From an uncultured Bacteroidota bacterium (GTDB lineage: Bacteria > Bacteroidota > Bacteroidia > Bacteroidales > UBA12481): a stretch of DNA of 10,072 nt. The notes under the pieces are model-generated. The model was not told where the DNA came from. It worked only from the letters and a program-made list of their open reading frames with translations, and ran no database searches. Positions 1-5,792 of this stretch are shown here, in pieces (the stretch's first letter is position 1; each line of letters begins with the position of its first letter). Location of the stretch: assembly GCA_903832165.1 (NCBI GenBank), contig CAILAQ010000529.1:1-10072 (forward strand). Reading direction: 5' to 3'. A program made the position numbers and the translations under genes.

Positions 1-1068
1 AACCGATCCGGCTGTGTTTGCTATGATTACTCCGCCTGATCCGGCAAACGGGTTGGGCCACTCCGAACCCGCAGCATGGGTATCCGTAGTTTTATATTGC
101 AGAGTGTAAGCGGATCCTGTCCAGGCAGGCGCGGTCCCAGCTATAGTTGCTGTTCCTTCAATGGATAATACCCCTGACACACTTGATCCTGTGGTAGTCT
201 TAGCACCGCTGCCGGAAAGAGTCAGGTTAGTGTATATGCCTTGATAAATAGTCTGGACAGCTCCCGAATAAATGATCGTTGAGCCTGCAAATGCTGTGAT
301 TGCTGCTGTTGTACCTCCCGTGACCGTTCCTCCAAAGTTTAACGTTCCTGCACCGGTGAAAGTGAATTTAACACCTCCCGCACCACTTGCGGTTGCAGTG
401 GCGCCGGAAACGTACATTGATCCTGAGGAGATGGTGACAGCGGTGAATCGAGTTGATGAGGTGGCGGTTGAAGTATATGATCCACAGGAAATCGATCCGC
501 TTCCAATGTTCAAGGTGGTAGTTCCGTTGGTAGCAGGTCTGACCAAGGTTAGCAAGCCACTCAAGGTAAGCGAATTATTATTAGTGATTACGATTGAGAG
601 TGCTACCGAATTTGCAACAGTGGTAAGAGTTGCTGCAGTGACAGATGCATTTAGCGTCAGTGTAGTCGCAGGAGTTACTGGTGTTGCTATGGCATTAAAA
701 TTCTCCGATCCCGATCCTGCATTTATTGCTGCTGAAGTGCCACTGAAAGTCACAGTGCCAGTTCCTGGATTAAAAGTACCATTGTTAACCCACGGTCCTG
801 AAACAGTAAGTCCAAAAGTGGTGGTGGTCAGAATTCCATTATTCGTTAATCCGGCACATGTAGCTCCAGTAGCGTTTATAGTAACAGTAACCCCACTGTT
901 TATCACGACATCATCACTTGAGGTTGGTACAGCCGCCCCACCCCAGGTGGCAGTGGCACTCCAGTTTCCAGAAACGCTTGCTGTTTTTGTTACTGCGTTT
1001 GCCAGAGATACTGAAACCAAAAACACAACAAATAAAACAACCGTTCTCTTAAGGATCCGATGGTACAT
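1..1068 (-). CDS. Large secreted Ser/Thr/Gly-rich surface protein, N-terminal part (runs off the window)
   Basis: An uninterrupted minus-strand frame of 356 codons runs from ATG at 1068 to the left edge, so the 3' end is missing. Residues 1-25 form a signal peptide (basic MYHRILKR, hydrophobic core, cleavage likely after ANA). The mature part starts with a module containing SGNWSATATWGG, PTSSDDVVINSGVTVTI and CAGLTNNG. This type of opening is common in long beta-helix-like surface proteins of Bacteroidota, often cargo of the type IX secretion system. The rest is low-complexity beta-strand sequence rich in Gly, Thr, Ser and Ala, with repeated strands such as SGLLTLV, GTLNFGGTVTGG and YTNLTLSGSGAKTT. 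A type IX C-terminal sorting domain would lie outside the window, so the export route is inference. An in-frame ATG at 1116 exists, but the -7 element at 1125-1132 would place the transcript start almost on it, so 1068 is preferred. Role probably adhesin or matrix; substrate unknown. Confidence 0.8.
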   Translation of the reverse strand, partial: MYHRILKRTVVLFVVFLVSVSLANAVTKTASVSGNWSATATWGGAAVPTSSDDVVINSGVTVTINATGATCAGLTNNGILTTTTFGLTVSGPWVNNGTFNPGTGTVTFSGTSAAINAGSGSENFNAIATPVTPATTLTLNASVTAATLTTVANSVALSIVITNNNSLTLSGLLTLVRPATNGTTTLNIGSGSISCGSYTSTATSSTRFTAVTISSGSMYVSGATATASGAGGVKFTFTGAGTLNFGGTVTGGTTAAITAFAGSTIIYSGAVQTIYQGIYTNLTLSGSGAKTTTGSSVSGVLSIEGTATIAGTAPAWTGSAYTLQYKTTDTHAAGSEWPNPFAGSGGVIIANTAGSV

Positions 1069-1124
1069 CTTTCCTGATATAAGCCTGCTTCCCGATATGT
1101 TCATTTGTTTGGTCATCCCTTCTG

Positions 1125-1132
1125 CAAAGATA
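1125..1132 (-). promoter_or_regulatory. Bacteroidota-type -7 element for the surface protein gene
   Basis: The minus strand reads TATCTTTG, an exact match to the Bacteroidota -7 consensus TAnnTTTG, 57-64 bases upstream of the ATG at 1068. No convincing -33 TTTG is found 18-20 bases further upstream, so the call rests on one element only. Confidence 0.45.
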
Positions 1133-1365
1133 TCTATACTATATTAATAAGCGTGTACGCATACCAAGAATCGGGCCACTGCTCTTAACAGACTATACGT
1201 CTAGTATATAAAGATATTGATCCAGGTTGATTTTTCCGAATTCAGGACGAATTCCCGAACCATGGAAAACGAGAATTAACGGGCAAAACTCCAATGAAGA
1301 CGCAATTCTTGAATGTACAGATTCGACGACCAATGTTGAATTTTGAATGATCAGCATCAAGCAGG

Positions 1366-1407
1366 CTACCCGATACCCGATACCTGACACCCGATACCCG
1401 ACACCTT
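1366..1407. repeat. Heptanucleotide tandem repeat, consensus A(T/C)ACC(C/T)G
   Basis: Six consecutive 7-bp units are visible: CTACCCG, ATACCCG, ATACCTG, ACACCCG, ATACCCG, ACACCTT. The core ACC is invariant. It is non-coding and lies downstream of the chaperone gene. The 7-bp period is the same as in the two other repeat tracts of this window although the unit sequence differs. Confidence 0.8.
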
Positions 1408-1441
1408 TCTACCTCGGCACAAACTTGAATCTCTCACTTCG

Positions 1442-1483
1442 GAATTCAGAATTCTGAATTCGAATCTCTAACTTCTTACTTCA
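1442..1483. repeat. Second heptad tract with a perfect 20-bp palindrome
   Basis: Three units GAATTCA, GAATTCT, GAATTCG (1442-1462) are followed by the looser units AATCTCT, AACTTCT, TACTTCA up to 1483. The first 20 bases, GAATTCAGAATTCTGAATTC, form a perfect palindrome. It starts 15 bases after the chaperone stop codon on the minus strand and could fold in the mRNA, but no T-run follows it, so it is not called a terminator. The tract runs into the last codons of the chaperone gene. Confidence 0.65.
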
Positions 1484-2357
1484 GTATCAGTTCAGCCTCG
1501 GCAAACTTCCCCTTCTTATCCTCAGCCTGTGCTGAATAGGTCACCTGCAATTTGCCTTTATGATAGTCAATTCCTTCCCCCTTTTGTAAATCCATTCTAA
1601 TCCGCCGCAAAGGATTCGGGGTATATACTGCCACACCCCTAAGAGTTGCTACCTGCGTTCCCCGGCCTGTCGGAGGAATATAAAATACATCGATATCGCC
1701 ATAAACCGACATGCTCCCTAAACGATTAAAAGCCAGACTTAATCTGGGAATGGTATCATTTACTGTTTCAAAGGCCAGGTCGGAAAGCGTCACTTTTGTG
1801 GTATTTTCACCTACCCGGATAATCACCGGAATCGTGATTCCAAAAATTGGAACGAGCTTTACCGATAGGGCCGTAGTGTCTTTATTAACCTCTTCAGCGC
1901 CCAAAGCGGTTGCCTTTGGTACCGCCCTGAAATAGACATGAGAGCGATATTCGCCCGGCTGAAGCTCCGTGGTCCGGTACAATTGCATTTTCACCACCTG
2001 CGATTCATTCGGGGCCAGCGTTACGGTACGCGGGAAAAACCGGACATATTTATCGGCAAAATTCTGGCCGGGATCCGGCTCCTTGATTTCTTCAAATGCC
2101 CCGTCTTCCTTCATCCGGTATTGCACCATCGATACATTGAAGGTGGCAGTATCGGACCCGGTATTGGCCAGGTTGAGCTCCTCGTTCTTTTTGGCGCCTT
2201 CGAAAACCACGCGACGAGGAGTGATCAGCAGATTACCCTGCGCTTTCAGACCCGTTGTAACCATTCCCGATAATACAATTAATCCAAAAAGCATAGCCAG
2301 TTTTGTCAGCGATTGTAGGTTGACAATCCGGCTACTTAATTTTTTTAATCCAGGCAT
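1476..2357 (-). CDS. Periplasmic PapD-like (fimbrial) chaperone
   Basis: A 293-residue exported protein. Residues about 19-39 are the hydrophobic part of a signal peptide, probably cut after GLKA before Gln40. The mature protein fits the two-Ig-domain PapD fold. The first domain has NLLITPRRVVFEG (43-54), a strand with NLANTGSDTATFNVS (62-76) and the family hallmark FFPRTVTLAPNESQVVKMQL (108-126), in which the pattern P-x-x-x-x-L-x-P-x-x-x-Q precedes the edge strand that binds subunits. R48/R49 and K123 are candidates for the subunit-anchoring Arg/Lys pair of PapD. PGEYRSHVYFR (134-144) ends the domain; the second domain runs from about 165 to 293. Known chaperones of this type hold pilus subunits by donor-strand complementation before handing them to an outer-membrane usher. 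Six candidate subunit genes lie directly upstream on the same strand, which supports that role. It has its own promoter (2384-2413) and an AAGGA ribosome binding site, so its dosage may be set apart from the subunits. Confidence 0.85.
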   Translation of the reverse strand: MPGLKKLSSRIVNLQSLTKLAMLFGLIVLSGMVTTGLKAQGNLLITPRRVVFEGAKKNEELNLANTGSDTATFNVSMVQYRMKEDGAFEEIKEPDPGQNFADKYVRFFPRTVTLAPNESQVVKMQLYRTTELQPGEYRSHVYFRAVPKATALGAEEVNKDTTALSVKLVPIFGITIPVIIRVGENTTKVTLSDLAFETVNDTIPRLSLAFNRLGSMSVYGDIDVFYIPPTGRGTQVATLRGVAVYTPNPLRRIRMDLQKGEGIDYHKGKLQVTYSAQAEDKKGKFAEAELILK

Positions 2358-2366
2358 TTTAATTAA

Positions 2367-2371
2367 TCCTT
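2367..2371 (-). promoter_or_regulatory. Shine-Dalgarno site of the chaperone gene
   Basis: The minus strand reads AAGGA ending 9 bases before the ATG at 2357. Clear Shine-Dalgarno sites are scarce in this window, and this one supports the long chaperone start rather than the internal Met22. Confidence 0.5.
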
Positions 2372-2383
2372 ATTTATTCCGCA

Positions 2384-2413
2384 CAAATATAAAAATATTA
2401 TACAAGTGTGAAA
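2384..2413 (-). promoter_or_regulatory. Promoter of the chaperone gene (TTTC-N18-TATATTTG)
   Basis: The minus strand has TATATTTG at 2391-2384, an exact TAnnTTTG -7 element, preceded by 18 bases and TTTC at 2413-2410, one mismatch from the -33 TTTG. The predicted transcript start is about 20 bases before the ATG. It lies in the 91-bp gap after the last subunit gene, so the chaperone can be transcribed alone as well as by read-through. Confidence 0.6.
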
Positions 2414-2448
2414 CGTAAAAGTCTGCAAACTAAATATGTGCACTCCGG

Positions 2449-2988
2449 TTAATTATAACCAAAAGTAACTTCGTACGAACCCGTATATATTCCTTTTGGA
2501 TTTTGATCCAGTGAACCAACATTAAGTGTTGCCCCGATTCGAACCTCCTGTGCACCTCCGGCTAATCGAACCTTGGCATCACCGTTTTCCGGAACGCTTA
2601 CCCAATTATTCACTTGCATGGTTTTTGTTCCATCGGTGCTTGTGAGGATGGCCGGGCCATTCGGAAGATTAATTGCAAAGGTGGCATCACCCTGACCTGA
2701 AATAGAAAATATCGCTGCGCTTGGCGCACTGGCAGCAAGTTGCACCCCGGAAGTCCAGCTGGCCGATCCCTGCGGACTGATGGTAATAGTTCCTCCCTGC
2801 TGTCCGGGATAAAACCGGCCAAAACTTAATTGGGAAGTTTCCCTGGCTGCAAGAGGAACAACAATGCTGACAGAGGTCATGGCAGATGTGGCAACCTCCC
2901 TGGCAGTATTACCCTGAGACCTTATATCTACCAATGGCATTGCGAGTATAACGCAGGCCAAAACAGATATCAGGATCAGCTTTTTCAT
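2449..2988 (-). CDS. DUF4402-like secreted subunit 1 (nearest the chaperone)
   Basis: A 179-residue exported protein. Signal peptide at 1-24 (MKKLILISVLACVILAMPLV core; cut near DIRSQ). The mature protein shows the DUF4402-type pattern: an N-terminal beta strand (SVSIVVPLA, 39-47), the LSFGRFYPG block (54-62), FSISGQGDATFAINLP (94-109), a W-containing strand MQVNNW (124-129), VRIGATLNVG (149-158) and the C-terminal signature GIYTGSYEVTFGYN. The last segment strongly matches the two subunits at 5064 and 5793, which defines subfamily B with NW/DW in mid-domain. The function of DUF4402 is not established; by analogy with spore-coat-U/archaic pilins and because of the chaperone next door, a fimbrial or surface-fibre subunit is inferred. 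It lies 33 bp after the preceding subunit gene and is probably co-transcribed with it. Confidence 0.8.
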   Translation of the reverse strand: MKKLILISVLACVILAMPLVDIRSQGNTAREVATSAMTSVSIVVPLAARETSQLSFGRFYPGQQGGTITISPQGSASWTSGVQLAASAPSAAIFSISGQGDATFAINLPNGPAILTSTDGTKTMQVNNWVSVPENGDAKVRLAGGAQEVRIGATLNVGSLDQNPKGIYTGSYEVTFGYN

Positions 2989-3004
2989 AATTGCCGCTAT
3001 TCCG

Positions 3005-3018
3005 TTTCCGATCGGAAA
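3005..3018. promoter_or_regulatory. 14-bp perfect palindrome between two subunit genes
   Basis: TTTCCGATCGGAAA reads the same on both strands and fills almost half of the 33-bp gap between two subunit genes. In the mRNA it could form a 5-bp stem with a GATC loop, so it may be a processing or stability element, or a protein-binding site. No direct evidence of function. Confidence 0.4.
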
Positions 3019-3021
3019 AGA

Positions 3022-3552
3022 TTAGTTGTAATTAACCTTTATAATTAACTGATTGGCATTGGCGTAGGATCCGGCAACTGCATTGGCAGGCACCGTAAGA
3101 ATGCCCTTAACCGAAATCGTGGTGCCTCCCTCGGCAATGGTGCCGGTGGTAATATCATTGGTCCCGTCAATGGAAGCTTTAAAGGTCCCTGCTTTCACTC
3201 CATCCGTGGTCCCGGTGAGGAGAAGATCTTCTGTTGGAAGCTGAATGGAGAAAGTATCGCCAACCAATCCCGTAACCTTAAACTGTGCAGCCGCTGGCTG
3301 GGCAGCTCCTGCGCTGACTATCGTTGCTCCACCCGTACCTATAGCAGTTGTGCTGTTATATTCCAGGATGATGGTACCGGGGGTGCCACTGGCTGCCACC
3401 GTACCAAAATGCATTTCGGATGTCTTTGAGATGGCAATCGGGGTAATAAGAACTACGGTAGTCGAGGCGAAGGCTGTCGACTGGGCATAGGCTCTAACAC
3501 CCAATCCCAGGAGGATAATCGCGAAGACGAAGAGACGTATTGAAGTTTTCAT
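3022..3552 (-). CDS. DUF4402-like secreted subunit 2
   Basis: A 176-residue exported protein when started at the ATG at 3552. The frame is open further upstream, with another ATG at 3576, but two paralogues begin with the same MKTS(I/L)(K/R)LF sequence, and the first 12 bases ATGAAAACTTCA are identical in all three, so 3552 is preferred. Signal peptide 1-24 (cut after RAYA before Gln). The mature part has TTVVLITPIAISKTSEMHFGTV (31-52, compare LSFG in the paralogues), FKVTGLVGDTFSIQLP (91-106), a strand FKASIDG (124-130), ISVKGILTVP (146-155) and the C-terminal AGSYANANQLIIKVNYN. It belongs to subfamily A but lacks the Cys124 of its two closest relatives. It sits 26 bp downstream of the next subunit gene. 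Inferred role: fibre subunit handled by the neighbouring PapD-like chaperone. Confidence 0.78.
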   Translation of the reverse strand: MKTSIRLFVFAIILLGLGVRAYAQSTAFASTTVVLITPIAISKTSEMHFGTVAASGTPGTIILEYNSTTAIGTGGATIVSAGAAQPAAAQFKVTGLVGDTFSIQLPTEDLLLTGTTDGVKAGTFKASIDGTNDITTGTIAEGGTTISVKGILTVPANAVAGSYANANQLIIKVNYN

Positions 3553-3578
3553 TACTTTAATTTTTTCACTCTGCAATG

Positions 3579-4115
3579 TTACTGATAACTTACGGTAACC
3601 GGGAAGGTAGCCGAAGTATAGGTACCTGTCGGATCACCCGTTTTAACATTTAACGTTGCACCCACATAAAATGTTCGGGTGGTTCCTGTCAAGGTTGAAT
3701 TGGCCGTAGTACCTGCGACTGCAGTTCCGGCAGCAGCAACATCACAGGAGAAAGCGGTAACTTCCATGAAGTTCGTATTATCAGTGTGATTTACACGTAC
3801 AGCGGCAGAAGGAAGAGTAACTACAAACTGGGAGCCATCTGCTCCTGAAATCGTAAATCCAGCAGAGGTAACTGTTCCACCGGCGAGTCCAAGCGCTGAG
3901 GTACGCGTAGGTGCTGCAATACCAGGAACCACAACGGTTCCACCGGTTCCTGCAACGATACGGCCAAAGCTCAGTGTTCCCCCGCCTGAAATGGTTAGCG
4001 CACTAACCAGGGTGCCGGTAGCAGTTGCGGTTGCACTATTCGATTGTGCATTCCCGCTAACCCCAAATCCCAGCAGGACCAGTGCAATTGCGAAAAGTTT
4101 TATTGAAGTTTTCAT
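3579..4115 (-). CDS. DUF4402-like secreted subunit 3 (first gene of the chaperone-proximal unit)
   Basis: A 178-residue exported protein from the ATG at 4115. A longer frame to 4202 would add a basic/hydrophobic stretch, but the paralogue-conserved MKTSIKLFA start and the A-rich leader in front of it fix 4115. Signal peptide 1-24 (cut after SGNA before Gln). Mature part: ATATATGTLVSALTISGG (28-45), LSFGRI (48-53), FTISGADGSQFVVTLP (87-102), MEVTAFSC (117-124), FYVGATLNV (149-157) and the C-terminal GTYTSATFPVTVSYQ. Its only Cys in the mature protein is Cys124, aligned with Cys124 of the protein encoded at 4363-4872. The first 26 bases of the gene differ at one position from those of that gene. 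A terminator at 4309-4338 separates it from the upstream gene, so it should have its own promoter in 4116-4308, which I could not place with confidence. Confidence 0.8.
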   Translation of the reverse strand: MKTSIKLFAIALVLLGFGVSGNAQSNSATATATGTLVSALTISGGGTLSFGRIVAGTGGTVVVPGIAAPTRTSALGLAGGTVTSAGFTISGADGSQFVVTLPSAAVRVNHTDNTNFMEVTAFSCDVAAAGTAVAGTTANSTLTGTTRTFYVGATLNVKTGDPTGTYTSATFPVTVSYQ

Positions 4116-4308
4116 TACTAAAAATCTTTTGTTTTGTTTTTGTTTCTGTAAGAGCATGAACAATAAGCATACCAATATTAAGATCCATTTTATTTGTCTC
4201 ATTTACTGATTGATGCGAATTTGATCCCCATTGAAACATTCCAATTTTTGGATTTTCTGCTAAATTATGGAGATATCGACCAGAAAGAATCCATGCTTGT
4301 TCATTTAT
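4116..4308. other. Intergenic control region upstream of subunit 3
   Basis: On the minus strand it holds an A/C-rich leader (about 4122-4146) similar to the leader of the gene at 4363-4872, and ATTGGTAT at 4176-4169, also found upstream of that gene. TAATATTG (4180-4173) is one mismatch from a -7 element but has no good -33. An inverted repeat TCCAA-TTT-TTGGA lies at 4240-4252. No gene is seen here. Confidence 0.45.
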
Positions 4309-4338
4309 AAAAAGAGCGCTACCCTAAGGCAGCGCTCT
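4309..4338 (-). terminator. Rho-independent terminator of subunit 4 gene
   Basis: On the minus strand AGAGCGCT (4338-4331), a 10-base loop and AGCGCTCT (4320-4313) form a perfect 8-bp GC-rich stem, followed directly by a run of T (4313-4309). It lies 24 bp beyond the stop codon and closes the 4363-4872 gene as a single-gene unit. Confidence 0.85.
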
Positions 4339-4362
4339 GAAATATTGTTGGATAGAAAATTC

Positions 4363-4872
4363 TTAGTTGTAATTTACAGACACTGCAAAAGTTCCGGTAT
4401 AGGATCCGGCATTCTGGTTGTTTCCTACCGATAGTGTTGCTCCAACGCTGATAGTCAGGTTACCTGAACCATCTAATGCAACTCCTGCAATAGTCTTGTC
4501 ACAATTATAAGAAGCGGCTGCAATTGTCATGGTATGTGAAGCACCATCTGATAAAGTTGTTGCGCTTGCCGGTAAAGTAATTGCTACCTGCTGTGAAGGC
4601 TCACCAGTAATACTAAATGTCCCTGCACCTCCATCGGTGCCGATAAGATCAGCTGTACCGGTACGTGCTCCTGCATTACTCATAATGACGGTGGAGATTC
4701 CATCGCTCAGTCCGCTGAAGGTACCAAAGCTTAAATCGCTGCCTTTTGTAATGGTAAGAGCTTGCTTTACAACTGCGGTTGCATTGTTGTTTACACTGTT
4801 CTGTGCATTTGCATTCATTCCGAAGCCTGCGAGAACCAAACCGAGAGCGAAAAGTTTTAATGAAGTTTTCAT
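4363..4872 (-). CDS. DUF4402-like secreted subunit 4
   Basis: A 169-residue exported protein from ATG at 4872, chosen over 4908 because the upstream codons are an A-rich leader and MKTSLKLFALGLVLAGFG matches the paralogues. Signal peptide 1-24 (cut after NANA before Gln). Mature part: ATAVVKQALTITKGSDLSFGTF (31-52), STVIMSNAGARTGT, FSITGEPSQQVAITLP (86-101), MTIAAASYNC (115-124), LTISVGATLSVG (139-150) and the C-terminal GSYTGTFAVSVNYN. These blocks follow the usual DUF4402 order and length. The single Cys (124) is at the same position as in the 3579-4115 product. The gene forms its own unit: -7 element and palindrome at 4947-4964 upstream, strong terminator downstream. It could be the major subunit because it is independently and tightly controlled, but that is a guess. 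Confidence 0.82.
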   Translation of the reverse strand: MKTSLKLFALGLVLAGFGMNANAQNSVNNNATAVVKQALTITKGSDLSFGTFSGLSDGISTVIMSNAGARTGTADLIGTDGGAGTFSITGEPSQQVAITLPASATTLSDGASHTMTIAAASYNCDKTIAGVALDGSGNLTISVGATLSVGNNQNAGSYTGTFAVSVNYN

Positions 4873-4946
4873 GATTTCAATTTTTATTGTTTGTTTTTGT
4901 TTTTTCATTGTTGTTTACACTGCCAGACAAACAAAACCTATACCAA

Positions 4947-4964
4947 TTTGGCATGCCAAAGTTA
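4947..4964 (-). promoter_or_regulatory. Promoter -7 element overlapped by a 14-bp palindrome (candidate operator)
   Basis: The minus strand has TAACTTTG at 4964-4957, an exact TAnnTTTG element, 85-92 bases before the ATG at 4872. Its TTTG is the first arm of the perfect palindrome TTTGGCATGCCAAA (4947-4960), which would also cover the expected transcript start. A regulator bound there would block or position RNA polymerase. No clear -33 TTTG is seen. Confidence 0.5.
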
Positions 4965-5011
4965 ATTCGCTGAATTTGTGGTTGTTATGATTTGGCACAG
5001 GGAACAATAAC

Positions 5012-5045
5012 TTCCAATTATTGGAAATTTTATTCCATTATGGAA
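5012..5045. promoter_or_regulatory. Pair of related inverted repeats, 20 bp apart
   Basis: TTCCAAT-T-ATTGGAA (5012-5026) and TTCCAT-T-ATGGAA (5033-5045) have the same design, arms separated by one T, with centres 20 bp apart (5019 and 5039). They lie just past the stop codon of the 5064-5549 gene and upstream of the 4957-4964 promoter element. The one-base spacer makes a protein-binding site more likely than an RNA hairpin. Confidence 0.4.
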
Positions 5046-5063
5046 GATTAGGGACGGGGAAAC

Positions 5064-5549
5064 CTAGTTGTATACGAAGGTAACCTGGTAGGATCCTGTA
5101 TAAACACCCCTGGGACTTTCATTCCCTGAAGCCAATCTGATAGTAGCTCCAACATTGACTCTCTGCACACCCCCGTACAAAATGTGATTGTTGATGCCCC
5201 GGTCGGATAAAGCAGTCCAGTCACTGATCTGAATGGTGCCCAAACCATTCTTTTCCGCGATAGTTGTTGGCCCCTTGGGCAAAGCGACCTCAAAAGTGGC
5301 GTCCTTCATTCCGGAAATGGAAAAGACAGCCGTATTAATGTTTAAGGCAGATACAGACTCTGAAGAGGTAGAGATAGCAGAATATTTGGCGGGAATTGTA
5401 AAGAAAGTACCCTGACTGCCGGCAGAGGTTGCAAGAACATCAACTACCTCAGCAGTGATACGCCCGGTGGCTGTAACCTGCGCCGAAACCTTGCCGGGAG
5501 AAACCAGGAAGCAAACAACCATCGATAATATAATTGTTACATATTTCAT
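5064..5549 (-). CDS. DUF4402-like secreted subunit 5
   Basis: A 161-residue exported protein. Signal peptide 1-23 (MKYVTIILSMVVCFLVSPGKVSA, cut before Gln24). The mature N-terminus QVTATGRITAEVVD is nearly identical to that of the 5793-6218 product (QVTATGHISAEVVD), then come FSISGMKDATFEVALP (76-91), IQISDW (106-111), VQRVNVGATIRLA (128-140) and GVYTGSYQVTFVYN at the C-terminus. It is a subfamily B member. The alternating strand at the very N-terminus has the look of a donor strand that could complete the fold of a neighbouring subunit, but this is inference. It stands between the terminator at 5690-5724 and the repeats at 5012-5045, so it is likely transcribed alone; a weak promoter candidate is TATTTTTA at 5656-5649 with CTTG 20 bases upstream. 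Confidence 0.8.
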   Translation of the reverse strand: MKYVTIILSMVVCFLVSPGKVSAQVTATGRITAEVVDVLATSAGSQGTFFTIPAKYSAISTSSESVSALNINTAVFSISGMKDATFEVALPKGPTTIAEKNGLGTIQISDWTALSDRGINNHILYGGVQRVNVGATIRLASGNESPRGVYTGSYQVTFVYN

Positions 5550-5689
5550 GGCTCGGCGCTCAGAACTTCAGAAAATCTATATACAAAATTTGAAACCGGC
5601 TCTGGCTTGAAGTGGCTGTGACCGGCTGGTGAATCTGTCTTGTTAGAATAAAAATAGAATATAAATTGGACTAAACCAAGGATTAGGCC

Positions 5690-5724
5690 AAAAAAAAAGA
5701 GTGATACCCTTCAATATCACTCTT
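5690..5724 (-). terminator. Rho-independent terminator of subunit 6 gene
   Basis: On the minus strand AAGAGTGATA (5724-5715), an 8-base loop (5714-5707) and TATCACTCTT (5706-5697) form a perfect 10-bp stem, and fwd A 5690-5698 gives a run of nine T at the 3' side. This is the strongest terminator in the window. It lies about 70 bp after the stop codon, behind two further hairpins. Confidence 0.88.
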
Positions 5725-5732
5725 CAACAAAC

Positions 5733-5782
5733 GGGGTATTAACCCCTATTTAATTGATTCTGCTTACCTTTCCCGCAGAATC
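5733..5782 (-). other. Two extra hairpins in the 3' untranslated region of subunit 6
   Basis: On the minus strand, first GATTCTGC (5782-5775) pairs with GCAGAATC (5763-5756) across an 11-base loop, then GGGGT (5746-5742) pairs with ACCCC (5737-5733) across a 4-base loop. Neither is followed by a T-run. Together with the terminator stem they make three successive hairpins in about 90 bases, which may protect the transcript from 3' exonucleases. Confidence 0.5.
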
Positions 5783-5792
5783 TGTTCCATAC

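Larger units (their letters stand above)
1069..1475. other. Intergenic region without a convincing gene; heptad-repeat rich
   Basis: This 407-bp gap holds the promoter element of the leftward surface gene (near 1125-1132), an unremarkable AT-rich middle part, and from 1366 onward a series of 7-bp periodic repeats ending at the stop codon of the chaperone gene. A 65-codon minus-strand frame (1193-1390) crosses the repeats but has no signal peptide, no recognisable domain and no ribosome binding site, so I do not call it a gene. No U-tract terminator for the chaperone gene was found. Confidence 0.6.

Noticed and set aside
272..1147. Long plus-strand open frame of 291 codons
   Set aside because: It is Val/Pro/Ala-rich with no signal peptide or domain and lies antisense to a minus-strand frame with a clear signal peptide and Bacteroidota surface-protein motif. 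It is the mirror of a Thr/Gly/Ser-rich gene.
1193..1390. 65-codon minus-strand frame in the intergenic region
   Set aside because: It includes part of the heptad repeat, lacks a ribosome binding site and recognisable features, and has no neighbour context.
1442..1461. Terminator for the chaperone gene
   Set aside because: The palindrome is perfect but AT-rich and no T-run follows it on the minus strand.
1711..2418. Plus-strand frames opposite the chaperone gene
   Set aside because: They are shadows of a well-supported PapD-like gene and show no coherent protein pattern.
4116..4202. N-terminal extension of subunit 3 starting at 4202
   Set aside because: The extra 29 residues have no counterpart in paralogues and include the A-rich leader; the conserved MKTS start with a full signal peptide is at 4115.
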